Source: Streptomyces apocyni (GTDB taxonomy: Bacteria > Actinomycetota > Actinomycetes > Streptomycetales > Streptomycetaceae). From it: a DNA stretch of 64,000 nucleotides. The stretch spans positions 1 to 64,000 of the forward strand of contig NZ_WHOM01000058.1 in assembly GCF_009739465.1 (NCBI RefSeq), written 5' to 3'. Numbering within the stretch: position 1 is the first letter of the stretch; each line of letters begins with the position of its first letter. Both the position numbers and the translations under genes were made by a program. Below are positions 51,337 through 59,553 of the stretch, piece after piece. Below the pieces are notes generated by a model that was not told where the DNA came from, made no database searches, and saw only the letters and a program-made list of their open reading frames with translations.

Positions 51337-51912
51337 ATGGCTGTAAGCCTGTCCAAGGGCGGCAATGTCTCGCTTACCAAGGAGGCACCTGGCCTGACCG
51401 CCGTCACGGTGGGCCTTGGCTGGGACGTCCGCACGACCACCGGCACCGACTTCGACCTCGACGCGTCGGCGATCGCGGTCAACGCCTCGGGCAAGGTCGT
51501 CTCCGACGGTCACTTCGTCTTCTTCAACAACAAGTCGACGCCGGACCAGACCATCGTCCACACCGGTGACAACGTGACGGGTGAGGGCGAGGGCGACGAC
51601 GAGCAGATCAAGGTCAACCTCGCGGGCCTGACCGCCGACGTCGACAAGATCGTCTTCCCGGTCTCCATCTACGACGCGGAGAACCGCGGCCAGAACTTCG
51701 GCCAGGTGCGCAACGCGTTCATCCGCGTCATCAACCAGGCCGGTGACACCGAGATCGCCCGCTACGACCTCAGCGAGGACGCCGCGACCGAGACCGCCAT
51801 GGTCTTCGGCGAGCTGTACCGCAACGGCGAGGAGTGGAAGTTCCGCGCGGTAGGCCAGGGCTACGCCTCGGGCCTGTCCGGCATCGCCCAGGACTTCGGC
51901 GTCGGCGCCTGA
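51337..51912 (+). CDS. terD: TerD-family calcium-binding stress protein
   Basis: A 191-residue TerD domain protein starting MAVSLSKGGNVSLTKEAPGL. GLGWDVRTTTGTDFDLDASA carries the acidic calcium-binding site, and FNNKSTPDQTIVHTGDNVTG is typical. TerD-type proteins are linked to tellurite resistance and to differentiation in Streptomyces. AGAGGAAAGGG lies upstream of ATG 51337. It is a single gene with its own terminator. Confidence 0.95.
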   Translation: MAVSLSKGGNVSLTKEAPGLTAVTVGLGWDVRTTTGTDFDLDASAIAVNASGKVVSDGHFVFFNNKSTPDQTIVHTGDNVTGEGEGDDEQIKVNLAGLTADVDKIVFPVSIYDAENRGQNFGQVRNAFIRVINQAGDTEIARYDLSEDAATETAMVFGELYRNGEEWKFRAVGQGYASGLSGIAQDFGVGA

Positions 51913-51935
51913 GCCGGTCCGTCCACGCACTAGTA

Positions 51936-51964
51936 CAGGGCCCCGGCCGCCAGCCGGGGCCCTG
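51936..51964 (+). terminator. Terminator after terD
   Basis: CAGGGCCCCGGC at 51936-51947 and GCCGGGGCCCTG at 51953-51964, loop CGCCA. It may also serve the convergent peptidase gene. Confidence 0.9.
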
Positions 51965-51995
51965 CGCCGTCCGCCCAGCCCCGTAACTCCGCTCC

Positions 51996-52031
51996 GCTAG
52001 GGCTGCTAGGGCTGCTAGGGCTGCTAGGGCT
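51996..52031. repeat. 9-bp repeat, four copies, over the peptidase stop codon
   Basis: GCTAGGGCT is repeated four times exactly. On the reverse strand each copy carries TAG in the reading frame of the peptidase, so the gene ends in a row of stop codons. Confidence 0.9.
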
Positions 52032-53427
52032 GCTTCGGCTTGCCCTCGCCACGCAGCCAGGCGTCCCAGACCGCGTCCAGGTCGCCGCCCTCGTCGCCGC
52101 CTTTGTCGCCGCCTTTGTCGCCCGCCTGCTTTTCGACGTACGCGATGAAATCGTCGGTGTCCGCGTTGGCGTGCCGATAGGTGCTCGGCCAGCCACGGAG
52201 GATGCGGAAGAAAGCGTCGTCCCCGACGACCTGGCGGACCTTGTGCAGCACCATCGCCCCACGTACGTACACCGGGGTGTCGAAGACGCGGTCCGGCCCC
52301 GGGGGCTTGGCGGGCGGGAAGGCCCAGACCCCGCCGCTCCCCTCGCCGCCCGCGTACACGGCGTCAAAGGTCTCCTGCGCGCTGTCGCCACCGCGGTCCT
52401 CCGCCCAGAGCCACTCGGCGTACGTGGCGAAGCCCTCGTTGAGCCACATGTCCTGCCAGGTCTTGGGCGAGACCGAGTTGCCGAACCACTGGTGGGCGAA
52501 CTCGTGAACCATCAGCTCGGTGTCGGGGACGCCGGGAAAGACGGGCTTGGTCTGGGTCTCCAGGGCGTACCCGGCGTCGTCCTCACCGACAACGATCGCA
52601 CCGACGGACGAGAACGGATACGGCCCGAACCGCCGCTCCTGCCAGGCGATGATGTCCGGGATCTGGGCGAGGGCGCCCGCGCTGTCCTCCGTACCCTCCG
52701 TGCCCTCCGTGCCCTCCGTGCCCTCCGCCGCCTCGCTGACCGAGACAGCGGTGTAGATCGGGAGCCCGCTCTTCGTCTTCCAGGTCTTCGTCTCATACGG
52801 GCCGATCGCGACCGTCGCCAGATAGCTGGCCATAGGTTCGGCGCTGTGCCAGCGGAAGGTCGTGCGGCGGCCGCCGCCACCGCTCTTCGTCTCCCTGGTG
52901 CCCTTCAACTCGCCGTTGGAGACGGCCTTCAGGCCCTTCGGGACGGTGACCTCGATGTCGTACGCGGCCTTGTCGCTCGGATGGTGGTTGCCGGGGAACC
53001 AGGCCATCGAACCGGTCGGTTCGCCGAGCGCGACCGCACCGCCGTCGGCGGTCCGCAGCCAGCCCTCCTCGGAGCCGTCCGGGTCGGTGATCGTCTGAGG
53101 GGTGCCCGAGTAGCGGACGGTGGTACGGAAGGTCTCGCCCTTGTCGAGGTCATCGGGCGGGCGGACGACCAACTCCCGGCCCACGGTGTTGAAGCGGGCG
53201 CCCTTGCCGCCCACCGTGACCTTGTCGGGCTTCAGCCCCGCCAGGTCCAGGTGAAAGGCGCTGAGCTCCTGCGTGGCGCGGGCGGTGATGACGGCCTCGC
53301 CCTTCAGCCGCCCGGAGTCGGGCTCGTAATCCAGGGTCAGCCCATAGTGCGAGACGTCATACCCGCCGTTCCCCAACTTCGGAAAGTACGGATCACCCAC
53401 CCCCGCCGCCCCCGGCGTACCGCGCAC
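52024..53427 (-). CDS. M1-family metallopeptidase lipoprotein, 5' end apparently frameshifted
   Basis: The readable part (467 residues from GTG 53427) is a zinc aminopeptidase-like enzyme. The zinc site is MVHEFAHQWFGNSV (HExxH) with the third ligand in WLNEGFATYAEW; YFPKLGNGGYDVSHYGLTLD starts the beta domain. Reading further upstream in the same frame gives a signal sequence RRRGALPTS...VAVVVATALVLTAC with a lipobox LTAC, but no ATG, GTG or TTG occurs before a TAG at 53581-53583. An ATG at 53546 is in another frame; one extra G in the run at 53524-53528 would join them. A 9-bp repeat near 52695-52735 encodes Glu-Gly-Thr copies. Confidence 0.85.
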   Translation of the reverse strand: MRGTPGAAGVGDPYFPKLGNGGYDVSHYGLTLDYEPDSGRLKGEAVITARATQELSAFHLDLAGLKPDKVTVGGKGARFNTVGRELVVRPPDDLDKGETFRTTVRYSGTPQTITDPDGSEEGWLRTADGGAVALGEPTGSMAWFPGNHHPSDKAAYDIEVTVPKGLKAVSNGELKGTRETKSGGGGRRTTFRWHSAEPMASYLATVAIGPYETKTWKTKSGLPIYTAVSVSEAAEGTEGTEGTEGTEDSAGALAQIPDIIAWQERRFGPYPFSSVGAIVVGEDDAGYALETQTKPVFPGVPDTELMVHEFAHQWFGNSVSPKTWQDMWLNEGFATYAEWLWAEDRGGDSAQETFDAVYAGGEGSGGVWAFPPAKPPGPDRVFDTPVYVRGAMVLHKVRQVVGDDAFFRILRGWPSTYRHANADTDDFIAYVEKQAGDKGGDKGGDEGGDLDAVWDAWLRGEGKPKQP

Positions 53428-53523
53428 GCCGCCGCAGGCGGTGAGGACCAGCGCCGTGGCGACGACGACGGCGACGGGAGCGGAGGCGGGGACGGAGGTG
53501 GGGAGAGCGCCGCGACGTCGGAT

Positions 53524-53546
53524 CCCCCGGTGATCATATGGGGCAT
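53524..53546 (-). other. Likely frameshift site in the peptidase signal-peptide region
   Basis: A run of five C on the plus strand (53524-53528) lies between an ATG at 53546 (MPHMITG) and the RRRGAL signal sequence in the next frame. Six bases instead of five would restore one frame through the lipobox. Confidence 0.55.
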
Positions 53547-53580
53547 TTCGCGGGGCGGTGCCCGTGCCCGTGCCCGTGCC

Positions 53581-53871
53581 CTATGCGCTGAAGAGCTCCT
53601 CCAAGGACGCCTTGGCGCGCTCCCCGCCCCGTACGGCTTCGACGACGGCCTGGTGGAAGCTGCGGCTGGCCTCTTCGGAATGGCAGGGGACCGGGCTGCC
53701 GACCATCGTGTACCAGTCCTCGGTGCCGGAGTGCTGCACGGCCACATGGGCCAGGTTCTCCGACCAGGTGGTGTGGATGGTCAGGTCGCCGTTGATCACA
53801 CCGATCTCCTCGGTGCGAACCGTTCCGGGGAGAGCGTGGATTCCGACGGTGGTCCAGGACGCCCAGGTCAT
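53581..53871 (-). CDS. Hypothetical small protein
   Basis: A 96-residue protein from ATG 53871 (MTWASWTTVGIHALPGTVRT). The first half is beta-rich (EEIGVINGDLTIHTTWSENL); the second has a Trp/Tyr/His patch (VQHSGTEDWYTMVGSPVPCH) and a final helix. GAAGGTG is 6 nt upstream. No family is recognised. Confidence 0.65.
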   Translation of the reverse strand: MTWASWTTVGIHALPGTVRTEEIGVINGDLTIHTTWSENLAHVAVQHSGTEDWYTMVGSPVPCHSEEASRSFHQAVVEAVRGGERAKASLEELFSA

Positions 53872-54014
53872 GATGTTCACCTTCGGAGGCAAGGGTCGGC
53901 CCTGGCCGGCGGCCGGGCGTGGTCCCTCAAGTCTGGCATCGGCGGTGCGCAGGCGCATCGCGTCGAGGTTCCGCAGCCCGTTCGACGCGGCGTATGCGCA
54001 GGTCACGACGGCCG

Positions 54015-54602
54015 TCAGCTGCCCAGCGCCGCGACCCCGGCCTGGGCGAACTTCTCGTCCAGGTCGCCGGAGGGGGCGCCCGCGACGCCGATGCCCGCGA
54101 TGGGCGCGCCGTCGGCGGTAACCGGGGCGCCGCCGCCGAGGAAGAGGGTGCCGGGGATGTCCTTCAGGTTGGGGGCCTGGTCCAGGCGCTTGACCAGGTC
54201 GGAGGTGGGGGCGTTCCAGGAGACGGCGGTGTAGGCCTTCTTCTGGGCCGACTCGTAGGACTGCGGGCCCGCGCCATCGCCGCGCAGGGTGACGAGGGTG
54301 TTGCCGTTGCGGTCGACCACGGCGACGGTGATGCGCTGGTTCTCCTTCTCGGCGGCGTCGAGGGTCGCCTGGGCGGCGCGGGTGGCGGCGTCGATCGTCA
54401 GGTGGGTGGACCGGGTGAGGTTCTTGTTCTTGGTCTTGGCGTCCGGCTTCGCGGCGGCGGCCGCGGCCGGGGGCTGCTGGTCCGTGGTGGTGGCGGCGTT
54501 CGCGGAGAGGGCGCCGAAGGTTCCGGCGGCGAGGGTGGCGGCGATGGCGGTGCCGGTGAGGAGGCGGGCGCGGCGGGACAGGTGCTTCTTGTTGTGCTTC
54601 AT
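54015..54602 (-). CDS. hbpS: HbpS-like extracellular heme-binding/redox sensor accessory protein
   Basis: A 195-residue secreted protein. The signal (SRRARLLTGTAIAATLAAGT) has a twin arginine and ends near ANA (residue 36). The mature part is a GlcG/HbpS domain: LTIDAATRAAQATLDAAEKE, NQRITVAVVDRNGNTLVTLR, SWNAPTSDLVKRL, DIPGTLFLGGGAPVTADGAP, IAGIGVAGAPSGDLDEKFAQ. In S. reticuli HbpS binds heme and modulates the SenS kinase. ATG 54602 has AGGAG upstream. It is divergent from senS. Confidence 0.9.
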   Translation of the reverse strand: MKHNKKHLSRRARLLTGTAIAATLAAGTFGALSANAATTTDQQPPAAAAAAKPDAKTKNKNLTRSTHLTIDAATRAAQATLDAAEKENQRITVAVVDRNGNTLVTLRGDGAGPQSYESAQKKAYTAVSWNAPTSDLVKRLDQAPNLKDIPGTLFLGGGAPVTADGAPIAGIGVAGAPSGDLDEKFAQAGVAALGS

Positions 54603-54832
54603 GTTCGGGCTCCTGGAGTGGGAGTGGGTGGGGTGTGTGCCGGGAGGGGCGAGGTGTTCGCCGCTCTGGGTTCCATGCTCGGGGCGGTTCTGGGCCTTCA
54701 CGGTCGGCGTACCGGCTGGGGTCGGGGCGCGGCTCGGTCGACCCGGGGGTCGGCCGATCGGTTGATGCGGGGCTGGCCGGGGCGGGTGACGATGAGGCTG
54801 AAGCTGAGAGTGCGGCGGCGAGGAGCGACCGG

Positions 54833-56176
54833 GTGGAGCGTGGAGCGGTGGGGGAAGCGGCGGGGCGGGGGCGGGCCCATGACCCTGACGCGCGGTGGCT
54901 CGCGCCGGTCATGCATGTGGCGTTCTTTCTGCTGCTCGCCGCCTCGCTGGTGCGGTTTCTGATCCGGCACCCCGGCGAGCCCCGCACCCCGTGGATCATC
55001 GGCCTGAGTGCCGTACTCGCCGCGCTGTATCTGCTCGGGCCCGCGCTGGGCCCCGCGCTCGGCTCCCGGCCGACCCCGCGGCAGCTGGCCTGGCTTGGCG
55101 CGGTGGTCGGGGTGTGGCTGGTGCTGGTGGTGCTCGCGCCCAGCTTCGCGTGGTGCGCGGTGCCGCTCTTCTACACCGGGCTACGCACCCTGCCACCGCG
55201 CGCCGCGCTCGGCCTGGTCGCCGTGCTCACCGTGTTCGTCGTCGGCGCGCAGCTCAGCCTGGCGGGCGGCTTCGACCCGAACCTGGTGCTCGCGCCGCCC
55301 GCCGTCGCGGCGATCGCGGTGGCTGTCTTCCTGCATATGGAGCGGCAGGCCACCCGCCAGCGCACCCTCATCGACGACCTGATCCACACCCGCCGCGAAC
55401 TGGCCGCCACCGAGCGCCGCGAGGGCACGCTCGCCGAACGGCAGCGGCTCGCCATGGAGATCCACGACACCCTGGCGCAGGGCCTGTCCAGCCAGCAGAT
55501 GCTGCTCCAGGCGGCCGACCGGGTCTGGGACGCGGACTCCGACGCGGCCCGCCACCATGTCCGTACGGCCGAGTCCATCGCCGAACACAACCTCGCCGAG
55601 GCCCGGCGCTTCGTGCACGACCTTGCCCCGGCCGAGCTCGCCGAGAGCGGCGGGCTCACCGAGGCACTGCGCACCCTCGCTGCCCGCGAGACGGCGAAGG
55701 CGGCGCCGGGCGCTGGCGCTGGCGCCGACACGGACGCGGACGGCGAGGGCGACGCGGGCGAGAGCGACGTGCTCACCGTGCGGTTTCACCTGGAGGGCAC
55801 GCCCGTGCCGCTTCCCGACCGGGTGGCCTCGGCGCTCCTGCGTATCGCCCAGGGCGCGCTGGCCAACGTACGCGAACACGCCGCCGCCACCACCGCGGCC
55901 CTCACCCTCACGCACCTGGACGACGGCCGGGTCGTGCTGGACATCGCCGACAACGGCCGCGGCTTCGACCCGAGCCGTACGAGCCGTACGAACGGTACGA
56001 GCCGTCCGAGCGAGGGCGCCGATGGCGTACGCGGGCACGGGCTGCCCGCGATGCGCGCCCGGGCCCGCGCCCTGGGCGGCACGCTCAGCATCGAGTCGGC
56101 GCCCGGCGAGGGCACCGTGGTGACCGCGACCGTCCCACTCCCGCAAGCGCACCCCACGGAAGGCAGCCCCCCATGA
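54833..56176 (+). CDS. senS: Sensor histidine kinase SenS-like
   Basis: A 447-residue NarL-type (HisKA_3) kinase. Four to five membrane spans lie in the first 160 residues (APVMHVAFFLLLAASLVRFL, GLSAVLAALYLLGPALG, LAWLGAVVGVWLVLVVLAPS). The phosphorylated His is in RLAMEIHDTLAQGLSSQQML near residue 215. The ATP-binding part has VVLDIADNGRGFDPSR and GHGLPAMRARARALGGTLSI. GTG 54833 has AGGAG 7 nt upstream. Ala/Asp-rich repeats lengthen the linker near 55710-55760. It pairs with the regulator overlapping its stop and with HbpS on the other side. Confidence 0.92.
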   Translation: MERGAVGEAAGRGRAHDPDARWLAPVMHVAFFLLLAASLVRFLIRHPGEPRTPWIIGLSAVLAALYLLGPALGPALGSRPTPRQLAWLGAVVGVWLVLVVLAPSFAWCAVPLFYTGLRTLPPRAALGLVAVLTVFVVGAQLSLAGGFDPNLVLAPPAVAAIAVAVFLHMERQATRQRTLIDDLIHTRRELAATERREGTLAERQRLAMEIHDTLAQGLSSQQMLLQAADRVWDADSDAARHHVRTAESIAEHNLAEARRFVHDLAPAELAESGGLTEALRTLAARETAKAAPGAGAGADTDADGEGDAGESDVLTVRFHLEGTPVPLPDRVASALLRIAQGALANVREHAAATTAALTLTHLDDGRVVLDIADNGRGFDPSRTSRTNGTSRPSEGADGVRGHGLPAMRARARALGGTLSIESAPGEGTVVTATVPLPQAHPTEGSPP

Positions 56177-56832
56177 CCCCGGCTCCGGCCCCGGCCTACG
56201 TCCCCGCCCCGCCACCTCACGTCCGCATCCTGGTCTGCGACGACCACACTGTGGTACGAGCCGGGCTGCTCGCCCTGCTGGGCAGCGCACCGGACATCGA
56301 GGTCGTCGGCGAGGCCGGAACGGGTGAGGAGGCGGTCGCGCTGGCCGCCAAGCTGACGCCGGACGTCGCCCTGATGGACCTCCAGCTGGGCCCCGGCATC
56401 GACGGCGTCGAGGCCACCCGCCGTATCTCCGCCACCGGGGTGCGCGTCCTGGTCCTGACCACGTACGACACCGACGCCGACATCACCCGTGCCATCGAGG
56501 CGGGCGCCACCGGCTACCTCCTCAAGGCCGAACGCCCGGAGGAACTCTTCGCCGCGATCCACGCCGCCGCCCAGGGCCGCACCACGCTCTCCCCTCCCGT
56601 CGCCAGCCGCGTGATGGCCCAGATGCGCAGCCCCCGCCCCACCCTGACCGACCGCGAGCGGGACATCCTCGGCCAGCTCGCCCACGGCCTGGGCAACCGT
56701 GAGATCGCCCGCGCGCTGTTCATCAGCGAGGCCACGGTGAAGACCCACCTGGGCCGCATCTACGACAAGCTCGGCGTCGACACACGAGCGGGTGCCGTCG
56801 CGGTGGCCAAGGAACAGCGTCTCCTGCCGTGA
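56173..56832 (+). CDS. senR: Response regulator SenR-like (NarL/LuxR family)
   Basis: A 219-residue two-component regulator. Receiver: VRILVCDDHTVVRAGLLALL, phospho-Asp in VALMDLQLGPG near residue 69, switch Thr in VLVLTTYDTDADITRA, Lys in GYLLKAERPEEL. LuxR helix-turn-helix: LTDRERDILGQLAHGLGNRE, IARALFISEATVKTHLGRIY. Its ATG overlaps the senS stop as ATGA. In related species it activates catalase-peroxidase and hbpS genes under redox stress. Confidence 0.93.
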   Translation: MTPAPAPAYVPAPPPHVRILVCDDHTVVRAGLLALLGSAPDIEVVGEAGTGEEAVALAAKLTPDVALMDLQLGPGIDGVEATRRISATGVRVLVLTTYDTDADITRAIEAGATGYLLKAERPEELFAAIHAAAQGRTTLSPPVASRVMAQMRSPRPTLTDRERDILGQLAHGLGNREIARALFISEATVKTHLGRIYDKLGVDTRAGAVAVAKEQRLLP

Positions 56833-56880
56833 CCGAGGCGCGGGGAGGACCCGCCCCGCGCCCGTGACACCATCAGCTAC

Positions 56881-57378
56881 GTGCTCGACATCGGCTACGC
56901 CCTCTCCGCCCGTTTCCCGGACCCCACGCACATCGACTACCGCCGCGCGGACGTCCGGACCCTGCGGCACGACCTCTTCTGCGGGGACGTCTATCTCGCC
57001 GACACCGAGGCGGACCGGGAGCTGTCCACAGCCTGGGGATGGGTGCCGGTACTGGACTTCGCCTGGGCGCTGTGTGACATCGTCGAGCGGCTCGACCGCG
57101 ACCCGCTCGGCAGTCGCGCGTCGAAGCCGCAGTACGCCGAGCTGGACTTCACCGAGTCCACCGACCGCATGCTCTTCGAGCGGCGCTTCGGGTGGGTGGA
57201 CGTGGAGGGCGAATGGATGCCGGGCGACGAGCCGCCGCTCACCTTCTCGCACAGCGAACTGCGCCGCGAGGGGCGGGACTTCCTGCACGACCTGATCGCC
57301 GACCTGTCGGATATGCACGATGACCTCGCCGAGAACCCGGTGATCTGGGAGCTCCAGTCCCGGTTCCCTCGCGTCTGA
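56881..57378 (+). CDS. Hypothetical protein
   Basis: A 165-residue acidic protein from GTG 56881 (MLDIGYALSARFPDPTHIDY). It has FCGDVYLADTEADRELSTAW, WVPVLDFAWALCDIVERLDR and FLHDLIADLSDMHDDLAENP. It resembles the small DUF-type proteins found alone in actinobacteria, perhaps immunity- or effector-related, but no family is recognised. 48 nt after senR on the same strand. Confidence 0.7.
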   Translation: MLDIGYALSARFPDPTHIDYRRADVRTLRHDLFCGDVYLADTEADRELSTAWGWVPVLDFAWALCDIVERLDRDPLGSRASKPQYAELDFTESTDRMLFERRFGWVDVEGEWMPGDEPPLTFSHSELRREGRDFLHDLIADLSDMHDDLAENPVIWELQSRFPRV

Positions 57379-57381
57379 GCG

Positions 57382-58641
57382 TCAGGCTCCGAACGCCGCC
57401 TGGTGTGGGCCTGACTCCGGGTCCAGCTCGTGCAGCATCCTGCGGACGTCCTCGGCGATGCCCGCCACGCACAGCACCCGCCAGTCCGCGTACGCCGGTG
57501 ACGCGCCCAGCGCGGTGTGGGTGAAGCCGTGCTCGGCGGAGGCCAGCATGGCGCGGAGTCTCTCCCGCAGTTCGGGGGGCGGGGCCTGGTGCCAGGTGTG
57601 TATCTCCGCCAGTTCGGCGAGTATCGCGGACAGTTCGGCGAGCAGGGTGCCGAGGCCCGCCGGTGCTGGCGCGGGTTCGGGGAGCAGGTGGTCCGCGTGG
57701 CGTTCGGCGTGGCGGGCCGGTGGGCGGCCGTCCTTGAAGGTGAGGTTGTACAGGCCGCGGGTCACGCCCCGTATCTGGTGGCCGACGTGGTCCAGGCAGT
57801 GCGTGGCCTCGGCCAGCCGGTTGATGTGGGCGCGGGCCGCCGCGCCGCGCGGGCGTAGCCGTACGGCGTCCTCGGCTTCCCGTACCGCGTCGCGCACGGT
57901 GTCCAGCCGCTGGGAGAGCGCCCGGGCCCGGTCCACCCAGCCGCGGGCCTGGCCGGACCAGTCGGCTGTGCCAAGCTGCTGGGATATGTCGCTGAGCAGT
58001 TCGGCCAGCTGTCTGTTCAGCCGGGCCAGTTCCTCACCGGCGCGGCGGCCGAAGCCCGGCGCCGGGACGATCAGGCCCAGGAGCGTGCCGAGCAGGATGC
58101 CGACGACGTTGCCCTCCAGGCGGGCGGCGCCATAGCCGAAGCTGGACGCCGTGCCCATGACCAGCACTCCGGTCAGGGCGATCTGGTGCATCTGGGAGCC
58201 CAGCTTCAGCATTCGCCCCGCGTACATGCCGATCAGCACGACCAGCAGCACGCTGACCGCGTTCACCCCGCCGCTGGCCGTCGCGGCGACGCCGAGTCCG
58301 AAGCCGAACAGAATCCCGGCCGCACGCTGGAGGCTCTTACGGGCGGTCGCGAACGGAGTGGTCTGCGCGGCGAGTACGGCGCCCGCGGGGGCGACGGACG
58401 GCGTGTCCGAGTGCAGCAGGGCGGTGGCGATCCACCAGGCGAGCCCGGCGGCGACGGCGGTGCGCAGCACCATCGTCCCGTCGCCGAACCCGGCGGTGGT
58501 GTGGGCCCGCACCACGGCCGCTCCGGTGCGGGCGCGCGTCACCGCTTTCTCCGTAACGTCCCTGCCCCTGACCCTGCCCCCGAGCCTGGCCCTGTGTCTG
58601 CGCCTGGCCGTGTCTCTGGCCTTGGCCTTGCCGCCGCCCAT
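57382..58641 (-). CDS. FUSC-family membrane protein
   Basis: A 419-residue protein. After a basic N-terminus (1-55), about five to six membrane spans form the FUSC/aromatic-acid-exporter core: TAVAAGLAWWIATALLHSDT, PSVAPAGAVLAAQTTPFATA, GVNAVSVLLVVLIGMYAGRM, GNVVGILLGTLLGLIVPAPG. The last 200 residues are a cytoplasmic helical domain. ATG 58641 is preferred, with GGGGGAG 6 nt upstream. Family members export phenolic acids or act in envelope stress. Convergent with the gene at 56881 (3-nt gap). Confidence 0.85.
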   Translation of the reverse strand: MGGGKAKARDTARRRHRARLGGRVRGRDVTEKAVTRARTGAAVVRAHTTAGFGDGTMVLRTAVAAGLAWWIATALLHSDTPSVAPAGAVLAAQTTPFATARKSLQRAAGILFGFGLGVAATASGGVNAVSVLLVVLIGMYAGRMLKLGSQMHQIALTGVLVMGTASSFGYGAARLEGNVVGILLGTLLGLIVPAPGFGRRAGEELARLNRQLAELLSDISQQLGTADWSGQARGWVDRARALSQRLDTVRDAVREAEDAVRLRPRGAAARAHINRLAEATHCLDHVGHQIRGVTRGLYNLTFKDGRPPARHAERHADHLLPEPAPAPAGLGTLLAELSAILAELAEIHTWHQAPPPELRERLRAMLASAEHGFTHTALGASPAYADWRVLCVAGIAEDVRRMLHELDPESGPHQAAFGA

Positions 58642-58708
58642 CCGGGCTCCCCCCTCGCCGCGGGCCACCCCGCCTCGGCTGGCCGGGGAGATCTTCCCCC
58701 ACCTCGCC

Positions 58709-59398
58709 TCAGCCCTCCACTCGCAGCCCCACCTGCGCCGCCAGCAGCGGGGCCAGGTCGAAGAGCTGGCTGGGGCTGATCACCGCGCCCGCGAGGCTCT
58801 CGACGCCGCGGGTGATCTCCAGCGTCGTGGCCCGGCGCAGGTCGACGTCCCGCATCCGTACGCCGCTGAAGTCCGCCCCCTTCAGCGCGCAGTCCACGAA
58901 CTCGACCCGCTCGAGCGACGCCCCGCCGAAGTCCGGCTCGGCGAGTACGCAGCCCTCGAAGACCACGTCCTTGAGGCGGGCCTCGCGCAGGTTCAGGTAG
59001 TCGATCTTGCCGCCGCGGATCACCACCCTCTCCAGTACCGCACCATGCAGTTGCACTCCACCGAGCCGTGCGTCCACCAGTTCCACGTCACGCAGGGAGG
59101 CACCGGCCAGCGAGGTGCCCACGCCTCGTATTCCGGTGAGGACGGAGTCGATCACGCGGGCGTTCGTCAGTGAGGTCTCGTCCAGGGCGCACCCGTCAAG
59201 CGCGCAGTCCAGGAACCGGGCGCCCCGCCCCTGCTGCCCGGCCAGGTCCAGGTCCGTGAAGGACACGCCGTCGTAGTCGCCGTCCGGCTCCAGTCCGCCG
59301 CCGTCCTCGTCGAACGGTGTCAGCGGCGGCAGCCGGATCTCCGGCCGCCTGGCCTTCCGCACCTTCGCCGCTCCCGCCGCTCCCCGTTTCGCTGCCAT
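58709..59398 (-). CDS. Pentapeptide-repeat protein
   Basis: A 229-residue protein. Residues 55-200 have the A(D/N)LXX rhythm of right-handed quadrilateral beta helices (SFTDLDLAGQQGRGARFLDC, ARVIDSVLTGIRG, SLRDVELVDARLGGVQLHGA, LREARLKDVVFEGC, ALKGADFSGVRMRDVDL). The N-terminal 30 residues are basic. Some such proteins mimic DNA and protect gyrase, but the repeats here are irregular. ATG 59398 is assumed; no strong ribosome site. Confidence 0.85.
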   Translation of the reverse strand: MAAKRGAAGAAKVRKARRPEIRLPPLTPFDEDGGGLEPDGDYDGVSFTDLDLAGQQGRGARFLDCALDGCALDETSLTNARVIDSVLTGIRGVGTSLAGASLRDVELVDARLGGVQLHGAVLERVVIRGGKIDYLNLREARLKDVVFEGCVLAEPDFGGASLERVEFVDCALKGADFSGVRMRDVDLRRATTLEITRGVESLAGAVISPSQLFDLAPLLAAQVGLRVEG

Positions 59399-59553
59399 GT
59401 CCCCATGCTGGACCACGCCACTGACAACGCGCCCGCGACACCTCCCCCGCCCCGCCTCGCCGCGCCACACCTCGATGTCACATTCGCGAGACCCCCGTAC
59501 GTCTCCCTGGTGACAGCCACAGCAACCCACAGCGCCCCAAGGAGACCGAGCAC

